Of a stretch of DNA of 64,000 bases, positions 53,801 through 62,997 are shown piece by piece. The DNA lies in the NCBI RefSeq assembly GCF_949628265.1, contig NC_088790.1, positions 26,354,545 through 26,418,544 on the forward strand. The letters are read 5' to 3'. The stretch comes from Cloeon dipterum (Eukaryota > Arthropoda > Insecta > Ephemeroptera > Baetidae). The notes under the pieces were generated by a model. The model was not told the origin of the DNA. It saw only the letters and a program-made list of their open reading frames with translations, and searched no databases. Numbering within the stretch: the stretch's first letter is position 1; each line of letters starts with the position of its first letter. Position numbers and translations under genes: made by a program.

Positions 53801-56800
53801 GAAATAAATCATGGTTTTCAAAGGGGAGTCAGTGCGCTCACAGATTGATTAGCATGGAAACTTTGAAGCCGATTGTCTCGCAAATTTAAAACTGAAATAT
53901 TTTAGCTATTTCCCAATCATAAGCAAGTAAATATGGTACAAATATTTTTCATAACATCTGTATAGCTTTGCTTTACGAATAAAAACTATTTAAATTTTAC
54001 CATATTATCATAGAATACACTTTTTGCCAAGTAAAATTCTCTTCGTTTAGTTCTGAACTATAGTAAAATGTAGCATTTTTTTTTGTTTCTCTGACTTGTG
54101 CTCATAAACCAAACTAAATATAACGATGAAAATATGAATGGGAGGTCCATCATCTCTAATTTTATCTAGTCACGTATAGTCATCTCCACAAAAGTGTTTA
54201 TTGCCATTTTTCAACCTGCATGTCAAAAAGAATTGCATAGTCCTACAGCTTTCTAGGCTGGAATAATATTTTGGCCGCGTATGTGAGCGAAGAAGAAAGT
54301 AGAAAATTTGAGAGCTAATATAATAAAATATCTCTGCGGCGATGACGATGACTGTGCGCGAGTAAACATCCCGATCGTTTCTCGTAAATTGGCGGAGTGC
54401 AGTGGACCGCGAGAATCAAGCAGCTCATCAAAATAAACAGCGCGGCGTATTTACTTTTAATTAACCTACTGACGCAAATGGAGTGCGCTGTTCTCGAATT
54501 ACTCGTTAATCAGCGCGCTTTGTGCGATTTTCGCTGCACCGGCCGTTACGCTTTTCGACCTTTAAAAAGCAAAAAATCAATCGCATCGACACGCTTGCAG
54601 TAATTAATCCTTGAATTTCTCAAGGCCGTGAATGAGTTTGTATCTCTCGAAAAAAAGAAATGAAGTAGAGAGGAAAATGAGTTCATCAAAGCGGAAAATG
54701 AGGCTGATTGTTTTATTGATTTTGTTAAGGCTGTAATACATTCTTTTAAATTATTGTAAGATGAGAGAGTTAAAAAGTTAGTTGTGTGTATTAATTTTCT
54801 GGAAAAGAAATCTAAGCACATTAAAATTGTGTTAAATCAGAATTGGCCAAAGGAAGAACTGTTAATATTTAAAGACCGTCTTTGACAAAATTTCTGAGCA
54901 CACCAATCGATTCTTGAGGGTCGAATTAGGTAAATTGGATATTTTTCCTACCAAAAAGTGTAGCGCCCGACGTGCGAACATTTTTCCCGCCAAAACAATA
55001 TGAATGCGAGAAGTGCGCATGCGTCATAGCTGGTTTGAGCACTTGCAGAGAGACCACCCGTACGAATGGCTTCTTTCTCAGATTCAGCCAGCTCTGACGC
55101 ATGCACAGTTCTCGCATTCATGTTGTTTTGGCGGGAAAAAAGTTCGCACTTTTTGGTCGCAAAAATATCCATTTTACCGAATTTGACCCTCAAGAATCGA
55201 TTGGTGGGCTCAGAAACTTCGTCAAAGACGGTCTTTAAGAAAATAATTGGCAGCAAAGTTTTTCAAATGCGAGCTAGCACGCGGTCTTTTTCAGAAATAA
55301 TTTTAACAAACAAATAAAACCATTTTAACTGTTTCTTTTGCTTTGTCGTGCACAAATCCACTCTTAAATGAATGAAATTATTGACATCGATCAGCATTAT
55401 CATTTTGGCATTTAGCAGGGCACTAACCTTTTGGACGCATACCGAATAATTTCTTGCGACCAAAATCTGGTCCAATTCGGTATATAAATCAAAATAATAA
55501 CTATTCCAAGAACGTCTCCGCAGTAAAACGATTATACTAGACTCCCATAAATTACAATCGATTTGCGTGACTCATCGTCTCTTTTTAATTGAGTCTAGCT
55601 GATTTTCTCCTCTATAAAAAGCAGGTAATTGCTACCAAAAGACACAGCTTCTCAATTAATACACCGAATCCTAATGCAGATGAAATAAAAAAAGGGATTC
55701 GGACGAAAGCGAAATCGGGGCCTCAGGTGAGGAGAGCTAGTTAACACAATAATAAAACGCCGCATATTCCGGTCTGCGTGCCAGAAGCGAATTCTTTTTC
55801 CCGTCTTTTCTCTACTGACGAAAATTGCCTCGAACAGATGGCACCCCGGCGTAAAAATGCAAATATTTAGAAAGTGGTTGTTATTTAGACAATGTACACG
55901 CAATTACCAGATATAAAACGCGCACGTGCCACGGCTAGATTTTCGCATTACTTCATATATTTGCGCAGTTTAACATTGAGCAGAGAGGCTCGTCGCGTGA
56001 TGCCGCGCATTTGGCCACCGCTGACAAAAGGGACGTGAACACGCGCAATATTGTTGCTGCCATTGTGCAAGTCATTGCAGAAAAAAGCAATAAACTTTCT
56101 TCGCGTGATATTTTTGCTTGATCCCCATTGTATTTTTCTGTTCCATTTTGACAAAATTACTTAAGTATTTTGCAGCCACCACAATCCTGGCAGGGATTAA
56201 AAAGATACAATACCCGGACATCAATCATTTTGCTGTTCGAAATAGCTTTAATAATTAACGTTTCTTCCTGAACGTGTACATATTGCTAAAATCCAGAGAA
56301 AGCTAGTTAAAAGTTTTAAGTGAGACTAATTATTTTGCCAAATGAAATTAAAATTGGATTCAAGAAACGGAATATATGTGGTAACAAAAGTTACTTAATC
56401 ATTTATGCCAATTAAATGCTAGAGAGATTTTTAACTGCGTTTGTGCGGTTTTTGGCAACACGAAATACGCAGGCTAATTGGCCGTTTTGCACTGCTCAAG
56501 CAGTGGAACAGATTCGGCACCAAATGCGTCAACCAGACAATTTCCACGACTTTATTATTATCATTTTGTGAAACCGTTAGTGAATAAAAATTAAAAATTA
56601 CGCCTCAGGTGCAGTTCTAGTTCTACTTAATGTATTGTAAACTGTCATAAACAAATTAGTGCATTTGGCCAAAACGGGAGCGCACGGTTGCATTTTACAG
56701 ACATTCTGGTAATAAAAAAATCATTTTTTTTTTAATTCTTGAATAGGTTGAACTGGTTTGGAGAGCTATTAAAAAAAAACACCCACTAAATTGACTTTCT

Positions 56801-59027
56801 AAATAGTACAAAAATATTTCTTCAATTGTGCTCCTTGATCCATGTCCTTTTTAGAAGTAAACCCTACCTCCAGCCCACTAACAATTTATTTTGAAAATGT
56901 CAGTTTGTGAACAATATTTTATAAAATATAATTTTTTAATCGTACACCATAGTTAAATATGTGAAATTTTCCGTAACAAATAATTTTAGTAGACTTTAAA
57001 TAGAGTCTAAATTAGTTAAAATATATTTAATTTACTGATCAAAAAAGATATAAGCAAAGAAAAAGCAACGGAAAACAAAAGATGCCTGTTATACCGCACA
57101 CCCGTTGTAATACGTCAAAAATAATCGTTTAATTATTGAAATAGGTGCGATAAAACTTTTTTCATAGTGTGTTCAGAGCCTTTTTTGCAGATTTTTTTAA
57201 TTAAAAGTTTTAAAGATTTAATTTGCGGTGAAATATAGCAGTGAAAGGTGCATGCTTTGTGATTAGCTTAATAGTTTTTTACCTTATGAAATAATTAATG
57301 CTTTTTATTAAATAGCGGAAAGTAATGTGACGCAAAATGTAACTTTAAAATATGTCTGGCAGACTCTGGTGATTCATTCAACTTCAAACAACAGTTTTTC
57401 TCTTATTGGTGGAATCTGAACGATTTTGCAAATACCAAAATCAAATGCCAAATTTATTGAATTGGTTTAAAAAAAACAAATAAATTTTCAACTAGCAAAA
57501 AAACTTATTGTTTTTTCTTTTTAAATTTTGTTCCAAAACCTGTACAGTATTTTTTACTATAATTATGATAAATCTATCTTCAAAAGGTTCGGAAAGGCTG
57601 TAAAATTTTTATTTGTGTCAATTAGTATTTTTGAATTATAATGGTCTAAAAACTATAATCGCCGTATTTTTTCACACCAATATAACAACAATTAAGTCCG
57701 CCAGAATAATTCAAGACAATGTTTCTCACCCATGAAAACCAGAGTTTGCACCACACCACGATTGTTTTTTATCCATAAAGTCAATAAGTAAGAAATTTAC
57801 ATTTTTCTTGAGAAAAATTATTGATCATTATCATTATGACGTATGAGAAGGAGGAAATTATGCTTATGGCTAAAAGTAATATTAATCTCTTTGCGTGGAA
57901 CAGGAGTTTATATTGTTTCTTTAATTTCTAATTTAAATTAAATTAAATTAAGATGAGTGGATTTTTTTTCTCTTTTAAAAATAAAAATTATTATTTATTA
58001 AAAAATAAAAATTAAGTTTAACACACAAATTTAACAATATCTTAAAGAATTTAATAAATTAACATGTTTAATGAGAGTTTTGTGAAAGAAAATCATAATA
58101 TATGTTTGGTTTCTTTTTAAAAATGCCAAGAAATAAATGTTAAGTCTTCTGCATTTAGCTTACTGAATTTCCCCTTTTTTAGAGCTAAATTTACTAGAGA
58201 TTTTTTACAACCTCTTTAATGAGGAATGATACTGGAAAATCCTGGAAAATGCTTGTTGCCAATGCATAAACTCATCCCTTAGGATTCAGTTAAAGCCTAA
58301 ATTGACCTAAGGAGCGCTGTAATTTTTGAGAAAATTGGCTGGAAAGTTACCGTGCTTTTCAAATGGTAATGGCTGTCTCCTTACTTGAAATCCGATTTAA
58401 TTTCAAAACCAAGTGTTTCCCCAATAAGTAGCATACACCGTTGAACAGATCTCTACGAGAGGAATCGAAATATGCCAAGAAAATATGTTCAAGCACTCAA
58501 AATTTTGGAGAAAATTGGCAAAATTTGAATTTTTATTGTAGGAAGGTCATTTTTTTACTATTGTTGAACAAATTGTTTATCGGTCAATTGTTTAAGGCAT
58601 CCAACAATTCAAATAATTTTCAATTGTTGCCCAGTATCATTCCACTTTAAAACTAAAATATTTTTAAAAACACTTTCTGCAAGAATCAACCCCTTACCAG
58701 ATCGCTGGGCCGCTTATTGGCGCTGGCCGATCCGTTCAACTTGCGGAGGTCCATGCTGGTGTAGTAGACGACCTCGGAGAGCTCCTTCTGCGTCAGCAAA
58801 GGGTCGGTGTTGACGGGCACGGCCATGGCGGCAACGAAGCGCAGTGGCACCTGCCGCGAGGGAAAACGCACCCCCGGTGGCCAGGCTACCATGAATTTTT
58901 TCGGCTCGGGGCCGTCGACGCGACGCTGCGCGCCGTAGTCGGGCGCCAGAATCACGAACGGATGCAGCGAGGAGGCCGCCGCGGCCGCCAGCACGGCGGC
59001 CGCCACCACCACGAGCCGGCCGTACAT
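50888..59027 (-). CDS. Type I membrane protein with Thr/Pro-rich ectodomain, unrecognised
   Basis: Exons from the 5' end: 58698-59027, 51996-52694, 50888-51109. They total 1251 nt and 416 aa, all phase 0. ATG at 59027 starts a signal peptide (MYGRLVVVAAAVLAAAAASS). The exon-1 ectodomain is about 90 residues, globular-looking and cysteine-free, with PFVILAPDYG and KFMVAWPPG. Exon 2 has an acidic stretch with EDEYYYDD (about 116-135), a possible tyrosine-sulfation site. A Thr/Pro-rich region (about 135-215) resembles a mucin-type stalk. The transmembrane segment spans about residues 229-252 (VAYIVVG...LLVL), with KMR as the stop-transfer signal. The 164-residue cytoplasmic tail is Ser-rich, with many acidic and SSS clusters. 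I recognise no family. The organisation suggests a cell-surface receptor or adhesion protein. The single large intron is about 6 kb, and R3 elements lie close to both its ends. Confidence 0.75.
51290..51870. repeat. R6 repeat, copy 2 (in second intron of the membrane protein gene)
   Basis: CCAAGTTTGAAG at 51293 and its complement CTTCAAACTTGG at 51856 form inverted ends. The interior contains CTCAGGGTCACGTCAGGG and TGACCTTGACCTTTGACCT, shared with 42165-42380. It is probably a non-autonomous element and occupies most of the intron. Confidence 0.45.
52708..53070. repeat. R3 MITE, copy 4 (next to splice acceptor)
   Basis: It starts AAAGTGGATTAATAGGG and ends TGCAATCCTCTTTA. The interior TTCCTCTCGTCGAGATCTGTC and TTTCAAGTAAGGAGACAGTC is typical R3. 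Its left edge is about 14 bases upstream of the exon boundary at 52694. Confidence 0.75.
54870..55238. repeat. R2 foldback element, copy 2 (complete)
   Basis: It starts TAAAGACCGTCTTTGAC and ends GTCAAAGACGGTCTTTA. The arms continue through CACCAATCGATTCTTGAGGG, CCCGCCAAAACAATATGAAT and GCGCATGCGTCA to a loop of about 70 bases near 55035-55095. It is about 369 bp, an almost complete hairpin with no coding frame. Confidence 0.85.
58215..58650. repeat. R3 MITE, copy 5 (near first splice donor)
   Basis: It runs from TGAGGAATGATACTGG to CCAGTATCATTCCACTTTA and is very similar to copy 3 in the same orientation. It lies about 47 bases inside the 6 kb intron from its 5' donor. Confidence 0.82.
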
Positions 59028-60298
59028 GCCAGCCACACAAACATAACACTGCACCCACACGCTCTACGCCGACGATTCGGCTCGACTGACACTAAGATGC
59101 GAACGGCAGCCAGCGAGAAGCGAGACTCAGGAGGAAATCGCCGTCCCCTCCACTCCACTGGGACTTTCTTCTTGCGCCTCAGGACACTGCATCTGCCGCT
59201 TCTCTTCAACGGAATATAATTATTATTATAATAACCATTATTGTAATTTTATTTCAATTCACGGTTTCGGCGGTGTCAAGATAATCTGAAGAAATTTCAC
59301 ACCATATGCATTTATCCGAAAAGTTATTTTCGCTGAATTTTAATTTTTGTATAATTTACGGGACATTTTTGGTGAATTATGAGGCTGAAAAAATTAATTT
59401 TCAACGTTTAAAGTATGCGTTGAACTCAATCGAATGAACACCAAATTTCAGGCCATCGGTCAAGGTCACCAAATTAATTTTTTAATTTTTTTTAATTTTA
59501 AAAACCAGCGCCATACTTTTTAAAAATCCAAAACGCCCTTCAAAAGTTGTCTCAGGATGCGTGTGAACTGGTGCAAAAATTTCAAGGTGGAGTTTTTGGC
59601 TACATTTTTAAAAATTCAATTTGAAATCTCAAAAAACTCAAAATTTTACAAATGTTGTTAACGCCAAATCTCGGGTTCTAACAGTCAGAAATGCAAAAAC
59701 TGCAACTGTTGGACTTGGCTTGACTTCCCCTGGTGAGCTGAATAGATTTTAGGGTGCTCACTCGTTACCCCTATTGGATATTTCATCCCTAAGTCGAAAA
59801 GTGAATATTTTAATTCGTTTTGCGATTTTTTACTCCTTATAATTAGGGTTTGCCAATTTTTCAATCAGCGAAGATGCACCGCTTGCTTTTTACGCAAAAA
59901 CCAGATGGAAAAATCTACCAGTTTTAGGGTATTCTGCATTTTTCCGAATTAAACCCCGAAAAGGTCACATTTCGCACCACAAGAACGGAAATTTTGTAAA
60001 AAAAACGATTTTTTTAGAGTTTTTGGTCTTTTGCGTATTTGATTAAACTTGTGACATTTTTACTGATTTGTAAAAATCCCTATTTTTGGACATCCGCATC
60101 ATGAGAGTTTTTAGATTTCAATAAAATTTTATGTGTTTCGGAAAAACCCGCAAAAAACAGTTTGCAATTCAGTGGGTTTTCCTGGAAAATGTGGGTTTTT
60201 GCGAATATCTAGGATTTGGAAATTTGAACACAGGTGTAAAATGCATTTAATACAGTTTTGAAAGAGTATAAGATCCAATTTTGTAAGCTTAGTTCGCG
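59028..60298. other. Spacer upstream of the peptide cluster
   Basis: The first 200 bases are the 5'UTR and GC-rich promoter of the minus-strand membrane protein. The remainder is AT-rich and holds an R7 copy. No coding sequence was seen. Confidence 0.5.
59845..60213. repeat. R7 inverted-end repeat, copy 2
   Basis: It has AGGGTTTGCC on the left and TTTTTGCGAATATC on the right. It matches the copy at 1480-1846 in opposite orientation, for example ATGTGTTTCGGAAAAA and GAATTAAACCCCGAAAAG. A partial, weaker match also lies near 63320-63360. Confidence 0.55.
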
Positions 60299-60450
60299 TT
60301 TGCCACAAAAACATTAATGAATAACAAGTAATAAAATACGACACACGATTATATTACAGTCACATAAAAACATTAAATCCTTTGAAAGCTCAATTCAGCT
60401 TCTATAATATAATCGTGGTTCAAATCGCAGTTTGTTTATCGTTGGCCTAC

Positions 60451-60506
60451 CACGTGAGTGCTTGAAGGGCAAATTTAGAATCCTCTTCTCATTATATGTA
60501 TAAATA
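60451..60506 (+). promoter_or_regulatory. Peptide gene A promoter: CACGTG E-box and TATAAATA
   Basis: CACGTG at 60451-60456 and TATAAATA at 60499-60506 lie before the ATG at 60569, which puts a start site near 60530. A forkhead-like TTTGTTTATC lies just upstream of the E-box. The whole block is duplicated before gene B. Confidence 0.5.
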
Positions 60507-60568
60507 TTTCTCTTTCACAACCCACTTGTGGATCACTATACTGTAGGGGCTGTCTCACTGCACGCAAC

Positions 60569-60760
60569 ATGCTCTTCACACATTTCTTTTGTTTCCTGAC
60601 TATTTCCATTTTGATCCTTGGTGTTGTCACGACGTCACCTGTCCAAAATGATACGAAGTTGGACTCATCAGAAGAATCCGATGCTACTGTGAACTGTTTT
60701 ATATGCATTGGGCGGGTCTGCCCCAAAGGCCAAAAATGGGTAGTCAGGAAATGTGTTTAA
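60569..60760 (+). CDS. Small secreted four-cysteine peptide A
   Basis: 63 residues. The signal peptide is about residues 1-23 (HFFCFLTISILILG core), followed by an acidic pro segment (LDSSEESDA) and a basic C-terminal part with cysteines at 43, 46, 51 and 62. The arrangement is C-x2-C-x4-C-P-K-G-x7-C, net charge about +5. A stop codon ends the frame 24 bases before a donor (exon end 60784). The acceptor lies at 60864, so a 3'UTR intron of 80 bases is likely, and AATAAA follows at 60973. The four cysteines would form two disulfides. The CPxG-x7-C pattern resembles short insect venom and haemolymph peptides such as secapins, but the match is only the motif. It may be antimicrobial or otherwise secreted; the function is not known. 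Confidence 0.7.
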   Translation: MLFTHFFCFLTISILILGVVTTSPVQNDTKLDSSEESDATVNCFICIGRVCPKGQKWVVRKCV

Positions 60761-60972
60761 ATGGCTAAATATTCACGTTAGAAGGTAACAGCAACACATT
60801 TTTCAGAATTGCATGATTTTGTTCAAATTTGATGGATTTAATTATTAAATAATTTGATTTTCAGGTTGCGTACGTGGACACTGGACAGATCGCTCAAATT
60901 CTACTTTACAAATTTTGTGTCGTCACACAATAATTTTCTTTTGATGTGTAGAAAAACTGGAAATTGAATTCA

Positions 60973-60978
60973 AATAAA
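60973..60978 (+). terminator. Poly(A) signal of peptide gene A
   Basis: AATAAA about 215 bases after the stop codon, in the proposed second exon. The corresponding position in gene B also has AATAAA (62237-62242). Confidence 0.5.
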
Positions 60979-61333
60979 TTAAGGTATGAGAAATCGTTAA
61001 ACCTAATTATATTTTTCATTAAACGCCTATGTAACAAAATTATTATATTGGAATTTAGGTAATTACGTGAGGTGATATGGTTTTTTTTAGTCAAATAAAT
61101 TTAAATGACATTTAAAAATTAAAGCAAGTTTAATTTGCTTTTTCCACCAAAAAAATTAATGAATAAAATGTACTAAAACATGATACACGATATAATAGCT
61201 CTATATTATATAGTCCCATATAAAAACATTAATAAATGTGATAGATATAGGAGAAATCTGCACGTATTAGTGCAGACACATAAAACTCTGCATAAAAATT
61301 GTCCAACTTATTTGTGCCCTTTAGTAACCACAA

Positions 61334-61492
61334 ATGTATGATGTTAACCCGTTTGACAGGACACGAGCGCACCGAATGAAACTGTCAGTCCCGTTTGTAA
61401 GTGTTGAAGTGCCCGAAAACTTTTCAAGTTCAAAACTACCGCCTGTGGAACGACCTCCCACCGAATTTGTGCCTGAACGAAAACCTAAGTAA
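61334..61492 (+). pseudogene. 52-codon protein-like frame inside an insertion between peptide genes A and B
   Basis: An open frame with a protein-like, proline- and glutamate-rich end (VEVPENFSSSKLPPVERPP) stands alone in AT-rich sequence. AATAAA follows near 61617. The block 61230-61640 is absent from the otherwise matching unit around gene A, so it was inserted into unit B (or lost from A). A possible acceptor (TTTGACAG) precedes GACACGAG at 61360. It could be the last exon of an unseen gene, a processed fragment of a transcript, or chance. I do not recognise the peptide. Confidence 0.22.
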
Positions 61493-61721
61493 CCTTCAAA
61501 GAATTCCTAAAAGATAAGTTCCTCAAGAAATATTGAACCACCTCTCTTTTAAAAATTGTGTTTAAACTGAAATTATTTTGTCCGATGTATGGGGCAAAAT
61601 AGCCTTGCAGAACCATAATAAAGATTAATTTGAAACTAAATCCTCCAAAAAAAAGCTCCATTCAGCTATATTACAATATGGTCGTGGTTCAAATCGCAGT
61701 TGGTTTTTATCGCTAGCCTAC

Positions 61722-61727
61722 CACGTG
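61722..61727 (+). promoter_or_regulatory. CACGTG E-box of peptide gene B (TATA box lost)
   Basis: The upstream block is collinear with that of gene A, including GTGGTTCAAATCGCAGTT and CTACCACGTGA. The place of the TATAAATA is taken by an AATGTATTTC sequence. Confidence 0.4.
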
Positions 61728-61827
61728 ACGTGCTTAAAGGGCAATTTAGAGTCCTCTGCTCATTCTACGCTCATTCTACAATGTATTTCTCATTCACAAC
61801 TCACTTGGCTGTCTCGCTGCACACAAC

Positions 61828-62028
61828 ATGCTCTTTAAACATTTCTTTTGTTTCCTGACCATTTCCATGTTGATCCTTGGTGTTGTCACGACGTCACCTG
61901 TCCAAGATGATACGAATTTAGACTCATCAGAAGAATCCGATGCTACTGTGAACTGTTTAACATGCTCTAGGGTCTGCCCTAAAGGCAAAAGATGGACAGG
62001 AAGGAGATGCGTCACCGCTACAGTCTAA
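61828..62028 (+). CDS. Small secreted four-cysteine peptide B (tandem duplicate of A)
   Basis: 66 residues. Residues 1-42 (signal and acidic pro part) differ from peptide A at only 4 places. From the first cysteine on, 8 of about 20 aligned residues differ, one residue is missing, and the tail is extended by TATV. Cysteines are at 43, 46, 50 and 61 (C-x2-C-x3-C-P-K-G-x7-C), with net charge about +6. The 3'UTR intron is conserved (exon end 62044, next exon from 62126), and AATAAA follows at 62237. Its promoter block matches that of A but lacks the TATA box, so expression may be weaker or differently controlled. Confidence 0.68.
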   Translation: MLFKHFFCFLTISMLILGVVTTSPVQDDTNLDSSEESDATVNCLTCSRVCPKGKRWTGRRCVTATV

Positions 62029-62236
62029 ATATTCATGTTGGAAGGTAACAGCAATTAATTTTTACAGTATTGCATGATTTAGTTCAAATTTGACGGATTT
62101 AATTATCAAATAATTTGTTTTTCAGGTTGTGTGGACAGATTGCTCAAATTCTACTTTGCAAATTTTGTATCGCACGCAATAATTTTATTTTGATGTGCAA
62201 TGCTGGATTGTGTAGAAAAACTTGACATTGAATTTA

Positions 62237-62242
62237 AATAAA
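62237..62242 (+). terminator. Poly(A) signal of peptide gene B
   Basis: AATAAA in the proposed second exon, at the position equivalent to that of gene A. Confidence 0.45.
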
Positions 62243-62545
62243 TTAAAGTACGATAATATAACGTTAAACCGAATTATATTTTTCATTAAACCCAAACAAA
62301 AATTAATATTTTGGTAAATACGGAAGGAAATATTGTGCTGCATCCGCTTTTGTTTTGTCAAATTGATTTAAATGACATTTAAAAATTAAATAGGCAAAAA
62401 TGAAACTCCCTAAACTATACAACAATGCTCATCAAAATTTGCTCCAGTTGAATGTATTACATTATTTGCTGGCCCTAATTCATTTATCTAACGCAGTAAG
62501 TCAGAAGAGGTCGCGCGGGTCACGGTTTTCAGACGTGGTTATTAT

Positions 62546-62553
62546 TATATAAG
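62546..62553 (+). promoter_or_regulatory. TATA box of peptide gene C
   Basis: TATATAAG about 80 bases before the ATG at 62629. The flanking sequence does not match the promoter block of A and B, so C is an older copy. Confidence 0.5.
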
Positions 62554-62628
62554 CCTTGCTATACATATTTTCAGTCCCTTCTTAAACGGTGTCTATTTCA
62601 TTTTAAATCCGGATCAAGGGCTACCAAC

Positions 62629-62856
62629 ATGCTCTCCAGAGGCATTTTCCTCATCCTGGCACTTTTATTTTTGATCCTTGGTGCTGTCACAACGTTGCCC
62701 GTTGGAGATGATGCGATTTCGGACACCTCGGAATCGGACGAGGCCGCCAAACCAGATCAATACTGTATTTCTTGCGAACTAACCCGTCTGTCAAAATGTC
62801 CTAGAGGCAAAAAAAGAGAAGGCAGGAAATGTGTCAATGCAGGAGCCAGGAATTAA
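62629..62856 (+). CDS. Small secreted four-cysteine peptide C (diverged paralogue)
   Basis: 75 residues. The signal peptide has an LILALLFLILG core and continues with AVTTLPV, which aligns with VVTTSPV in A and B. An acidic pro part (SDTSESDEA) follows, then cysteines at 46, 49, 57 and 68: C-x2-C-x7-C-P-R-G-x7-C. The mature part is strongly basic, net about +7. The stop codon is followed within 2 bases by a donor (GTAAAC), and the acceptor is at 62946, so the 3'UTR intron position is kept as in A and B. This shared intron and the shared order of signal, acidic and cysteine parts show common descent despite weak overall identity. Confidence 0.68.
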   Translation: MLSRGIFLILALLFLILGAVTTLPVGDDAISDTSESDEAAKPDQYCISCELTRLSKCPRGKKREGRKCVNAGARN

Positions 62857-62997
62857 GGTAAACAAAAACAAATTCAATATTACTTTATGGTTTTGAACAA
62901 TTTGTTCATGTTTGGATAGTTTAAAAAATCATCTCTGTTCTTCCAGTTTGCTTAAAGATAGTTTGATGGATGAAATATTTCCGGAAAAAGGTAAACG

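Larger units (their letters stand above)
52695..58697 (-). other. 6 kb intron of the membrane protein gene
   Basis: Apart from the R3 copies at both ends and the R2 element, it is AT-rich. GC-richer islands at about 54260-54620 and 55640-56160 are free of repeats and might hold enhancers. About 56600-58200 is extremely AT-rich and I see nothing in it. Confidence 0.6.

Noticed and set aside
60417..60435. GGTTCAAATC resembling a tRNA T-arm, twice (also near 61686)
   Set aside because: No acceptor stem, D-arm or anticodon arm can be folded around it; it belongs to the duplicated promoter block of the peptide genes.
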